A stretch of 64,000 bases of DNA, taken from assembly GCF_009600885.1 (NCBI RefSeq), contig NZ_VCLA01000023.1, positions 24,139 to 88,138 on the forward strand. Reading direction: 5' to 3'. This document shows positions 34,625 to 43,733 of this stretch, piece by piece (position 1 is the first letter of the stretch; every line of letters begins with the position of its first letter). The notes below the pieces were generated by a model. It saw only the letters and a program-made list of their open reading frames with translations, searched no databases and was not told where the DNA came from. The stretch comes from Streptomyces jumonjinensis. Its GTDB lineage: Bacteria > Actinomycetota > Actinomycetes > Streptomycetales > Streptomycetaceae. A program made the translations under genes and the position numbers.

Positions 34625-36981
34625 ATCCGGTGCGAAGTGCCGGGCTCTGGTGACGATGCCTTGGCCATTGCCTGGACCGGCAGGTACGGGCTGGGCTTGC
34701 CGTGCCAGCTGATGCTCAGCGCGTCCCGGGCACGGGTGGTGGCGACGAAGAGCAGAGAGCGGGCCTTGCGCTGCTCGCGCTCGTAGCGCGGCGGATCCTC
34801 GTTACGGTAGCGCTCGATTCTGCTGGTCTGGGGAATGATGCCGTCACTGGCGCCGACGATGGCGAGGCGCTGGTACTCGAGCCCCTTGAACCGGTGCATG
34901 GTGCCGACGTGGACTTCGCCATCGCCTTTGGGGCCGTCCTTGGTGAGCTCGGCGCAGGTGATGCCAGCCTCGGTGACCAGGTAGTACATGGCCTGGCTGA
35001 CCATATCGCGGTCGGCGACGCATACAGCGATGCGACCACTAGGGTCGCTGGGGGCACCGTTCTCGTTCGTGGACAGTTCATCGCGCCAGGTGGTCAGGGT
35101 GGCCGCGAGGCCGACGAGTTCGTCGTCCCAGGTGCGATACGGGATGAAGGTGGGGGCGGGGCCGTGGAGGACGGAACGGTAGCCGGCGAGGCTGTCGGTT
35201 CCGTCGTCGAGGTCGTCGTAGGTGGTCTTCCTGTCGTCGACGACGCGCATGGCCTGGACGAGGATCTCTTTGGTGGTGCGATAGCTCAAGGTCAGGCGGG
35301 AGGAGCGACCGCGGATATTGATGCCGAGCGCGCCCAGGGTGACCTGGTGGTCATAGATGCGCTGGTGGGTGTCACCTGCGATGAACATGTCGTTGGCGAG
35401 GTCGGTGTCGGCCATGGCTCGCAGCATTTTCCAGTGCGCGGGACGAAGGTCCTGGGCTTCATCGACCACGATGTGTTGGAAGCGGTAGTCCAGGTAGCGC
35501 ATGCCGGAGCCGTCATCGCGATGGAGGAGGTCCTTGCCGCTGACCTCCTCCTTGTATGCGCGGCGGGACTTGATCTTCGCGGCGCGTTCAATTTCGAAGC
35601 GGGCGGCGTGCTCGGAGGCTTGCCCCCAGGTTTCCAGTCCAAGTTTGTCGAGACGGGCGGTGAACTGCTCGATGAGCTTCCAAATGTGGTTGCGCTCGGG
35701 GCGGGTCAGGGCCCGCCCCCGGCCGGCCCGACGGGCTTGGAAGTAGGCGGATCGGGTGGGGATGGACTGGCCGAGGATGACCTGTTCCCACTCCTCCAGC
35801 AAGAACTCCGGCTCCCAGCGGCGGTCGTCGAGCTCGGCCAGGAGCTGCCGCATCTCATTCATCGCCACGTGGTCATGTACGCGCTGCTTGCCGCGGCCGG
35901 GGGCGGTGTTCTCGCCCAGGACACGGGCGGCGAGCTGGTCGATGTGGGCGATCTCGACGCGGGCGAGGAGTTCGGGTTCGACAAGGGAGGCCAGGCGCAG
36001 ACGGAGGTCGGTGGTGAGGTTCTTGGTGAAAGTGGTCAGCAGGATCGGCTTGTTGTGGCCCGGGGGAAGCTGCTGGGCGAGGTGCTTGACCCGGTGGAGC
36101 GCGACGATGGTCTTGCCGGTGCCAGGACCACCGGATACGCGAGCGGGGCCGTTGTAGTGGCGGTGGACGATGCGTTCCTGGGTGCGGTGAAGGAAGACCT
36201 TCCAGGCGCGGAAGTCACCTTCGTCGATGACGGTCTGCACGTCGTCGTCGACGGCAGTGACTGTGGTGCGGGTCGCCGCGGCGGCGAAGTCATCTAGGTC
36301 GGGCTGCTGTCCGAGCTCGACCGGTTTGGTGATCTCCTTGCGAACCTCGGCGATGTCCATGCCTGCCGCGAGGCCGTACAGGATGTCCTTGGACAGCAGC
36401 GGTGCGCCCTTGAGGAGTTGGTCGAGCTCGGTGCTCTCGGTCACCGCGAGGGCGAGCTCGATGAGCTGATCGGCGACACCGAGGTCGCGGAGCTGGCTGG
36501 CGTCGTAGGCGGAGAGCAGCGCGGGGACGGCCTCGGGCTCGGCGACATGCTGGACCGGTGTGGGGGCGGCCGTAGGCGACGTGGCCTCGTCGGGCTCCGC
36601 GCGGGTGAGGGTGATACCGGCGCGGCGCAGAGCACTGTCACCGACGATGGCCAGGTCGACGAACTCGATCTCACCGGTGACCCGGTTGACGGCGACCTGG
36701 AGCTCTTCATAGACATCTCGGCGATGGCGTACAGCGATGACCAGCCAGTTCTCCGTGCCGTCAGCGTCGACCCCCGTGGGAGTGAGGAGGGCACGGTAGG
36801 ACTGGTTGACCCGAGCCGACCAGATACGGGAGTCGCCTTTGAGTTTCTGTTTCTTCAGCCCCGGCTGGTCGGGGTTGGTCCGGAAGATGTGGCAGAAGTC
36901 GTAGAACTGAGCCTTGACCGAGCGGTCGAGCTTGTACAGCTCCTGTTCGGCCTTGCGGTACAGGCTGAGCCGGGCGGTCAT
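34594..36981 (-). CDS. UvrD/Rep-type helicase with an N-terminal RelE-like domain
   Basis: A 795-aa protein; ATG 36981 overlaps the stop of the preceding helicase (ATGA). Residues 1-95 look like a RelE/ParE toxin-fold domain: SLYRKAEQELYKLDRSVKAQF, LKGDSRIWSARVNQSYRALL and WLVIAVRHRRDVYEEL follow the usual RelE order. After a linker comes a superfamily 1A helicase: Walker A SGGPGTGKTIVA (about 287), VVDEAQDLRP (about 507), the late MHRFKGLEYQRLAIVGASD (about 700) and FVATTRARDAL. It is the last gene of the DISARM-like operon. The helicase part is certain; the RelE-like part is by eye. It could sense ribosomes or RNA, or be a structural adaptor. Confidence 0.88.
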   Translation of the reverse strand: MTARLSLYRKAEQELYKLDRSVKAQFYDFCHIFRTNPDQPGLKKQKLKGDSRIWSARVNQSYRALLTPTGVDADGTENWLVIAVRHRRDVYEELQVAVNRVTGEIEFVDLAIVGDSALRRAGITLTRAEPDEATSPTAAPTPVQHVAEPEAVPALLSAYDASQLRDLGVADQLIELALAVTESTELDQLLKGAPLLSKDILYGLAAGMDIAEVRKEITKPVELGQQPDLDDFAAAATRTTVTAVDDDVQTVIDEGDFRAWKVFLHRTQERIVHRHYNGPARVSGGPGTGKTIVALHRVKHLAQQLPPGHNKPILLTTFTKNLTTDLRLRLASLVEPELLARVEIAHIDQLAARVLGENTAPGRGKQRVHDHVAMNEMRQLLAELDDRRWEPEFLLEEWEQVILGQSIPTRSAYFQARRAGRGRALTRPERNHIWKLIEQFTARLDKLGLETWGQASEHAARFEIERAAKIKSRRAYKEEVSGKDLLHRDDGSGMRYLDYRFQHIVVDEAQDLRPAHWKMLRAMADTDLANDMFIAGDTHQRIYDHQVTLGALGINIRGRSSRLTLSYRTTKEILVQAMRVVDDRKTTYDDLDDGTDSLAGYRSVLHGPAPTFIPYRTWDDELVGLAATLTTWRDELSTNENGAPSDPSGRIAVCVADRDMVSQAMYYLVTEAGITCAELTKDGPKGDGEVHVGTMHRFKGLEYQRLAIVGASDGIIPQTSRIERYRNEDPPRYEREQRKARSLLFVATTRARDALSISWHGKPSPYLPVQAMAKASSPEPGTSHRIQKRDRELAS

Positions 36982-39900
36982 CGGGTGGTGCCTTCCGTGT
37001 CGGGGATCTGGTCGAGCAACTCGTCCAGATGGCTGAGCCATTCGCCGGCCGTGCGGACCTGCCAGCCGTCGTGGGCGTAGGCGGCGTCGCGGCGCTGGGC
37101 CTCGGGGTCGTCCTCGCTCTGGTGGTCGGTCATGACGGCGATCTTGAGTTCGGGGGACTGCCAGGCGAATTCGGCCTGCCAGCGGCTTGCGCCGAGTTCG
37201 AAGCCGAAGACAGGTGCCTGCTTGCCTCGGTCGGCGAGAGTTTCGGCGAGGCGTAGGAGATCGGGGGCTTCTACGGGTTCCTCGCGCAGTATCTCCAGGA
37301 TGTCCTCATCCCAGATGGCGTCGCGCAGTATCTGGACGAGGGCGGCTTCGGCCGCCGAGTCATGGTCCGGATTCGGATCGACCGGTTTGGCTGCTACTGC
37401 GGGTGCGGGTGTCTCGGCTTCGGCGGGCACCGGTACGAGGGCGCCGATGAGAGAGTCGAGTTCGCCGAGCCCGCCACAGACCGCGAGCACTTCGACTTCG
37501 AAATCGGCGGCGCGGCTGGCTGCGAGCTGGACGCCGTCGCCTCCGGCCAGTGACAGGAACTGGGTGAGGTTGCTCCAGTACAGCCAGGACCGCCAGCGCA
37601 GTTTGTGCTCGTCGCTCTCCAGGACGGAATCGGTGTCATCCAGGATCGTGAGCGCGCTCCATCGTGGGACCTCGGGGTCGGCAGCATCCAGGGTGACGAG
37701 GATTGGCAGTCCACTCTCGTCCTGGGTCCGGAACACATGAACGGGCCCGATCCCGGTGGCATCCGGTACAACCGGCTTGTCGTGGCGCGCACTGCTGCTG
37801 AAGTCGGCAAGTTGACTGCGCAGAGCCGCCACCAGTTCGCTTCGGCGTCCAGTCGCGGCGACAGGGGTGGCTCCTGCGCTGCCCAGCAGCCCGGTGACCA
37901 GTGCGCGGGAGCGGCGAGCCCAGCGGTCGGTGTCGGGATCACGCAAGTACGCGATCAACGTGTCGATCGGGTTGGCGAAAATGGCGCTCGCGAAGTGAGC
38001 ACGCTGCCCGCCGTACTGCTCGTAGGCGGCCTTGGCCTGTTCCTGGGCCGTGCCGCGATACGGCGGCCAGACGGGTTTGGTTCGGGTGGGGTGCTCCTCG
38101 AACAGGTCGATGTCCGCCCAGGTGACCTGAAACACGATCTCCCCTTCGGCCCGCAGCTTGGTGCGCTGAGCGGCGTCGTGAGCGATCCGGTTGTGTTCGC
38201 GGCTGGCATGGAAGTGGAAGCCTTCGAGATAGACCTTGATGCTCTGGGCCGGTCCGTCGACCCGGGTGAAGGTGAAGTCGGTACGTGTCCCCCGGAGTTG
38301 CTGCTGAGCGGTCAGCCGCCAGTGGGTGACGTCGGAACCGGCGGTGAAGCGCAGATGTCCGCTGGCGTGACCGTCCTCGTCCAGAGCGGCGTCGTCGGTG
38401 ACCTTCACCCAGTCGCGCAGGGCCGCCAGGAAGCGGGCCTCCAGATCTGATTCGACCTGCGCGTCCAGACCGACCAGCCCGGTGTGCTCGACCTCGCTCG
38501 TATCCCATCCATCCGCACCGTCCGGCGTGAACAGCAGTGACTCCAGCATGGTCAGCGCCGACTGGCGCGAGACGATGTCCTGGAAGCGCTCGGGGGTGTA
38601 GCGGTGCAGACAGCGGTGGCACGCCCGGCGCTGTTCCTCGGCGCACGGGCATTCCTTCAGCATCTCGTACGCCGCCGCGAGGGTCTCGCGGAAGGTGACG
38701 TGATCGGTGAGCCGGTCCAGATAGCCGGTGCCGCCGGGCAGGGAGTCGAAGAGCACCAGGAACCAGCGGCGCTCTCCGCTCTCGAGGTCCGGCATGGAAG
38801 CCACGGTGGTGTCCAGGTGCTGTGGGTCGCCGCCGAAATGAAGGTCCACACCGAGCCGTAGCGCGGCACGGAAGGAGTGAACCTTGGCGTCCACGTCCGC
38901 TGTGGCGGCCGGGATCAGCACCCGCAGTGCCTCGGTCTTCAACGTATGGGCCAGCAGTATCGGCTCCTGAGTGGTGCCGTCCCGCTTCCCGCGGCGCAGC
39001 GGGCACCAGGGGCGGTGGTGCTTGAGCTGGGGACTGCGGGCGGCTGCCGAGTCGAGAGCGTCGGTGTCGTGGTCGAAGACCGGCTTGCCGTCCGCGCTGG
39101 CTGCCCCGCAGGCGGTGCACACATGGAACGGGTTGAGCCGCACCAGATGTCCGGCGAAGTCGTCGCGGGCCGGGGCGTCGTAACGGACCGGCCCGACGTT
39201 GATCCGGCGGATCATGGCAGTGCGGCAGTAGTCGACGCCGAACGTCTGCTTCGTGTGCCGCCACGAGCCGGGCTCGATCGCGTCCACCGGAATGTCCACC
39301 GCGTCCACAACCGAGTAGTTACGGCGGTCACGGTCGTCCTTGTCGTCACGGATCCGGGCGTCCTCGCGCTTGTCACGCGAGGTCACAGTGGACGGCTCCA
39401 CGATCTGGAACAGGCAGGAGCCGTCGTCCGCGATATGGGCGCTTTTGCAGCGTGGGCACGGCGAGCGGTCCTCGGTCGCGTCCTCGGTGCGCACAAATCC
39501 ACACCCCGGGCACACCCGCCAGGTGCGCCACTCCTGCCGGCCGCTGGTGGAGATCTCCAGTCCGGTGATCTCGTGCCGGTAGCCGTTGACGTAGAAAGAG
39601 TTGCCCGGGGCCAGCTCCGAGAGTGCGTAGCGGCGAGGCCGGTCGTAGGAGTCGGTGGTAGAGGTGAACTTCGCCTTCCCTGTCTTCGCGTCGATCCCGT
39701 CCTCGCCGTACAGCGTCGCGGACAGCGTGGTGACCGAGTCGATCAACGCATAGTTCGGCAGCAGCCCCAGGTCGCACAGCGCGTTCTGAGCTGCTGTATC
39801 GCCCAGATTGAGCAGGCGTCTGCCCACTCCGCGCCGCTCGGCGTCCAGCTCGGCCTTCTGCCGCGCTTGGTCGGGGTCGGAGTCGTGCAGCTCGTCGTGG

Positions 39901-42900
39901 GCCTCGTCGATCTGAGCCAGTCGGGCACGCAGCGCCTGCTCCTCACGGCGCCAATCCCGCTCGGCTTCTTCCACCGCGCCGCGCAACTCGTGCTTTGCGT
40001 ACTTGCGAAGATCGTCTTTGGCCCGGTCGTTGATGCCGGTGGGGAACATCCTCAGGAAGCCGTTCGCGAGCTCTTCCCCCTGAGCGATGGCTACTTCCAC
40101 CAGGTCGATCAGGTAGCCGGACGGGCCGAACAGGGCCGGGGCCTTGGTCGGCATGGCGCGTAGCACGATGCCGTCACTGCGGACGAGCCGGCCGGCAGCC
40201 GCGAGGTCCAGCAGGTGCGCCAGATACTGGCGGCGCAAAATCTCCACCGCCGACAGATGGCAGCCCGGGGGAACGATCGTGCCGGCGATCAGATCCTTGG
40301 GGCGCTCCAGGAAATACAGATCGCGCCGTCTGCGGTCAGGGATCGTCAGCAAGAACGCATTACCGGTCCGGCGCCCGGCCCGCCCCACCTGCTGGGCGTA
40401 GCTGGCCGGCCGGCGCGGCAGCGCGGCCAGCACCACCGCGGACAGGTCACCGATGTCGATGCCCATCTCCAGCGTCGGCGTGCAGGAGAGCACATTGGGG
40501 TCCTTGAAGCCCGTACGCCGCTTGAACGCCTCTTCCACCATCTCGCGCTGCGGGCGCGTGAGCATGCCGGTGTGCTCGGCGGTCACCACCTGATACGTCC
40601 CGGCCTTCCGGTACAGGTGCCGGTAGTAGTCGCGGGTGTAATCACGGTCGCGATGGTGTACCCCCAGCCGCTCGGGCCGGTCTCCGGCTACCAGACGACC
40701 GCTGCGGCAGCGGTAGGAGGGGCAGGGCTGATCGTGCCACTGATCAAGAAGGGAAGGGTGAACCGTCTGTTCCCAGAAGCACACCGGGCAGCGGACGTAC
40801 GCGTGCCGGACCTGTTCGTCGTCCAACAGCAGCGCTTCGATGTTGCCCGGTTTGAGCCCGTAGACCCGTACCGAGGTGTCGTTCGGCGTACGGGACGCCA
40901 GCAGCCCGATGGCTGCCAGCTCCGGCAGGAGGCGGTTCCAGAAATCCGGCGATGCCTCTCGTGACAGCCCCAGACAGCGTCCTGCCCACCGCTCGTACCA
41001 GGACAGTCTGCCCGTCGCGAAGTCGAACTCGCTGCCGCTCTTGGGCGTGTTGAGCAGGAACACCGGTGCCGCGACCCGCTTGGGGAAGGCGCGCATGCCG
41101 GGTGCACGCTTGCCCCAGATGAAGTACCGGCTGGTGCCCGCCTCGTCGACGTACTTGTCCAGCCACTGGTGCGCGATGGCGCCCCGCGTACGCAGGCGCT
41201 CCAAGAACACCCGCACGAACGCCAGATAGCGTGCGTCGTCCTGTGGCAGAAGCGGCAGATCGGCACGCTCGAACTCCTCATGAACGCGCTTCACCAGCGC
41301 CACCACGCCGTCCGGATCCGAGATGTGCACCTGCGCGGCCGCGGTCCGGGTCAGCTCCAGGGTGCGTCCGTTGCGGGAGCGGAACCCGAACTCCATCAGT
41401 GCTTCGAATGCCAGGCGCTGACCGATCAGTCGCCATGTCGGCAAATCCCCGCCACGTCCCTGCCCGGACAGTAGTCGGTCAACACCCTTGAACCCATGCA
41501 GATCCGGCGGCACCACCGCAGCCAGGGTTTCCTTGTCCGTCGTGGCCTCGACCACGTCCGCGATCAGATCATTCAGCGCAGTGGGCACGTCACTGCGCAG
41601 GTGCTTCGCCAGCAGGGCGCGCAAGGAGAAGGTGTACGAACGGTTCGCGACGAACCCGGCCCGATGCGCGGCATCCTGCACTGAGTCGTTGAACATCAGC
41701 GTCTTGTCTTCGTGCCGCTTCTTGTCGAGTTCCCCGCCCGTGAACAACTGGGTGATCGACGCCGCTGTCATCGCAGCCGCCCCGGTACCCAGATAGCGGA
41801 TCGCGTTGCGCTCACCACACGCCGGGCACCAGTCCTCCTTTGCCGCGGTATTCGCCGTATCACCGAAGTTGACCAGGACGAACGCCGAATCGCGGGCCGT
41901 CAGCCGCGGCTCCTTGGATTCCTTGTCGTAATCATTGAGCGGATCGGGCAGCCGCAGCCGCTTGCGCGCGCCGTCCAGCACCATCAGCAGCCCGCCCGCA
42001 CTTTGCAGCGCTGCCGTGGCTCCCTTGCCGCCTCGGCCGCCGGCCGGTAGCACCGCAGCACCAGAGCCCTCGCGCGCCTCACGCTCGGTCGCCGAGACCA
42101 GGTTCCGGACCCGGGCCTTGTCCTGCCCCAACGAGGCACGACGGATCTTGTACGTGTCGAACTGGACCTCGTGGTCGTCGCTCTCCGGGGAGAACACCGC
42201 CCATCCCGACCGCCCGCAGTCCCGGCAGTAAACCGCTGGCAGAAACAGGTTCGCACTCTGCCCCGACGTGACTGTCGTCACCGGTGCCGAACGGTCCCCG
42301 CTCCCCTCACCGGCGTTGGCCGCACCCGCCACATCCCAGCGGAACTCTGCCTTGGGCCAGGGCAGTACACCGCGAAGCAGCCGCGATACCGACCGAGCCC
42401 ACTGATGCACCTCGACATGGACGAACGGCCGCGACGGCTCTCCCACCGGCGACTTCGGATCACGGGCGTACGACAACAGCGCCACGAACCGGGCCAGCGC
42501 CTCGGCCGCCTTCTCCGGCTGCCTGGCCACCGCCTCCGCCCAACCAGCCGCACCGGCGCGCCACATGACGTCCAAAACCTCGGCCCCGGTCTTCACCTCA
42601 CCGTCCAGCGCCTGCATCACCGCCCTGGTGAACAGGTGCCGCTTCAGGTTCTCACCCAGGAGGAGGGGGTCATTGTCACGGACTTCGGTAACCGACTCGA
42701 TGAGGTCCAGCATCGCCTCATCACTCGATGCGGGATCGGGCAGTGCAAGTAGCTCGTCCGGAGTCGGCAGCCCCTGCATCCGCACATCCGCCAGCGGGAT
42801 GAACTCCTCCACCGACAGTCGGTTCTCCCCGACGATGGACTCCGCCGTGAACTCCGAACCGAAGACCTGTGTCGCCACCTCGAGCAGCTGGGCCACTCCG

Positions 42901-43733
42901 TCGGCATCCGTGCCGGAGGCGAGCGTCGCCGATGTTGCCACCGGGCAGATCGAACCCAGCGGACGCCCCTCTTCGGACACCCCTACCGCAGCCGCGAGCC
43001 GCCGCAGCAGCATCGCCACGTCCGTGCCCTGCGCACCGTCGTAGGTATGAAACTCATCCACGACCACATACCGGATGTCCGACCCACGCCACAGCTGAGC
43101 ATCATCCGCACGCTGGAGCAGCAGATCCAGCATCTTGTAGTTCGTGATCAGGATGTCAGGCGGCGAAAGCTGTATATCCGAGCGGCGTGTACGAACGTTG
43201 GCGTACTTCACGGCCGCCTTGTCACCGATGTACAGCCCGGCCGACAGCTTGTTCAGCGCATCGTTCTCCGTGATCAGCTCGTTGATGCGCTGCGCCTGGT
43301 CGGTCGCGAGGGCGTTCATCGGATACAGGAACACCGCCTTGATACCGGCCTTCCCCGCTTCCCGCTCACGGAGACAGTGATCCAGCACCGGATACAGGAA
43401 CGCCTCCGTCTTACCCGAGCCAGTTCCCGTCGTCACCAGCGTCGGCTGTGGCACATGCCTATTCGCGGAGGTCAGCCGACTGAAGGCCACTGCCTGGTGG
43501 GCGTACGGGGTGAACCCCTCGCGCTGCCAATCCAGATGCTGCCGCCACTCCTCGCCGGCCATGGTGAACGGAGTCCGGATACGCAGATACGGCCCCCGGA
43601 ACATCCCGGACGTCTCATCACCCAGGAACCGGTGCAGCGCCTCACGCGCACCTTCGTCCGTCAGGGCGTAAGTCGTGGAGAGATACTGCAGCAGGCTTTC
43701 CTTGAGCCCCCGCGCCTCCAGCGTCGGCCTCAC
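36978..43733 (-). CDS. Giant DEAD-box helicase with DUF1998 region (DrmA/DrmB- or DruE-like)
   Basis: A 2251-aa superfamily 2 helicase. I start at GTG 43733, which overlaps the methylase TGA (GTGA) with GGAGG upstream; GTG 43766 is the longer alternative. Motif I is TGTGSGKTEAF (about 103), motif II VVVDEFHTYDG (about 225), a zinc-type CPACGERN lies near 640, and motifs V-VI are LEMGIDIGDLS and QQVGRAGRRTGN (about 1080-1120). A second cysteine cluster (CPCAEEQRRACHRCLHRY, about 1703) marks a DUF1998-type region. The last 450 residues include VYLEGFHFHASREHN with later FQVTWADID, resembling a Vsr-type nuclease fold. It combines what DISARM divides between DrmA and DrmB, at the size of Druantia DruE. 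Probable role: translocation on invading DNA. Confidence 0.9.
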   Translation of the reverse strand: MRPTLEARGLKESLLQYLSTTYALTDEGAREALHRFLGDETSGMFRGPYLRIRTPFTMAGEEWRQHLDWQREGFTPYAHQAVAFSRLTSANRHVPQPTLVTTGTGSGKTEAFLYPVLDHCLREREAGKAGIKAVFLYPMNALATDQAQRINELITENDALNKLSAGLYIGDKAAVKYANVRTRRSDIQLSPPDILITNYKMLDLLLQRADDAQLWRGSDIRYVVVDEFHTYDGAQGTDVAMLLRRLAAAVGVSEEGRPLGSICPVATSATLASGTDADGVAQLLEVATQVFGSEFTAESIVGENRLSVEEFIPLADVRMQGLPTPDELLALPDPASSDEAMLDLIESVTEVRDNDPLLLGENLKRHLFTRAVMQALDGEVKTGAEVLDVMWRAGAAGWAEAVARQPEKAAEALARFVALLSYARDPKSPVGEPSRPFVHVEVHQWARSVSRLLRGVLPWPKAEFRWDVAGAANAGEGSGDRSAPVTTVTSGQSANLFLPAVYCRDCGRSGWAVFSPESDDHEVQFDTYKIRRASLGQDKARVRNLVSATEREAREGSGAAVLPAGGRGGKGATAALQSAGGLLMVLDGARKRLRLPDPLNDYDKESKEPRLTARDSAFVLVNFGDTANTAAKEDWCPACGERNAIRYLGTGAAAMTAASITQLFTGGELDKKRHEDKTLMFNDSVQDAAHRAGFVANRSYTFSLRALLAKHLRSDVPTALNDLIADVVEATTDKETLAAVVPPDLHGFKGVDRLLSGQGRGGDLPTWRLIGQRLAFEALMEFGFRSRNGRTLELTRTAAAQVHISDPDGVVALVKRVHEEFERADLPLLPQDDARYLAFVRVFLERLRTRGAIAHQWLDKYVDEAGTSRYFIWGKRAPGMRAFPKRVAAPVFLLNTPKSGSEFDFATGRLSWYERWAGRCLGLSREASPDFWNRLLPELAAIGLLASRTPNDTSVRVYGLKPGNIEALLLDDEQVRHAYVRCPVCFWEQTVHPSLLDQWHDQPCPSYRCRSGRLVAGDRPERLGVHHRDRDYTRDYYRHLYRKAGTYQVVTAEHTGMLTRPQREMVEEAFKRRTGFKDPNVLSCTPTLEMGIDIGDLSAVVLAALPRRPASYAQQVGRAGRRTGNAFLLTIPDRRRRDLYFLERPKDLIAGTIVPPGCHLSAVEILRRQYLAHLLDLAAAGRLVRSDGIVLRAMPTKAPALFGPSGYLIDLVEVAIAQGEELANGFLRMFPTGINDRAKDDLRKYAKHELRGAVEEAERDWRREEQALRARLAQIDEAHDELHDSDPDQARQKAELDAERRGVGRRLLNLGDTAAQNALCDLGLLPNYALIDSVTTLSATLYGEDGIDAKTGKAKFTSTTDSYDRPRRYALSELAPGNSFYVNGYRHEITGLEISTSGRQEWRTWRVCPGCGFVRTEDATEDRSPCPRCKSAHIADDGSCLFQIVEPSTVTSRDKREDARIRDDKDDRDRRNYSVVDAVDIPVDAIEPGSWRHTKQTFGVDYCRTAMIRRINVGPVRYDAPARDDFAGHLVRLNPFHVCTACGAASADGKPVFDHDTDALDSAAARSPQLKHHRPWCPLRRGKRDGTTQEPILLAHTLKTEALRVLIPAATADVDAKVHSFRAALRLGVDLHFGGDPQHLDTTVASMPDLESGERRWFLVLFDSLPGGTGYLDRLTDHVTFRETLAAAYEMLKECPCAEEQRRACHRCLHRYTPERFQDIVSRQSALTMLESLLFTPDGADGWDTSEVEHTGLVGLDAQVESDLEARFLAALRDWVKVTDDAALDEDGHASGHLRFTAGSDVTHWRLTAQQQLRGTRTDFTFTRVDGPAQSIKVYLEGFHFHASREHNRIAHDAAQRTKLRAEGEIVFQVTWADIDLFEEHPTRTKPVWPPYRGTAQEQAKAAYEQYGGQRAHFASAIFANPIDTLIAYLRDPDTDRWARRSRALVTGLLGSAGATPVAATGRRSELVAALRSQLADFSSSARHDKPVVPDATGIGPVHVFRTQDESGLPILVTLDAADPEVPRWSALTILDDTDSVLESDEHKLRWRSWLYWSNLTQFLSLAGGDGVQLAASRAADFEVEVLAVCGGLGELDSLIGALVPVPAEAETPAPAVAAKPVDPNPDHDSAAEAALVQILRDAIWDEDILEILREEPVEAPDLLRLAETLADRGKQAPVFGFELGASRWQAEFAWQSPELKIAVMTDHQSEDDPEAQRRDAAYAHDGWQVRTAGEWLSHLDELLDQIPDTEGTTR

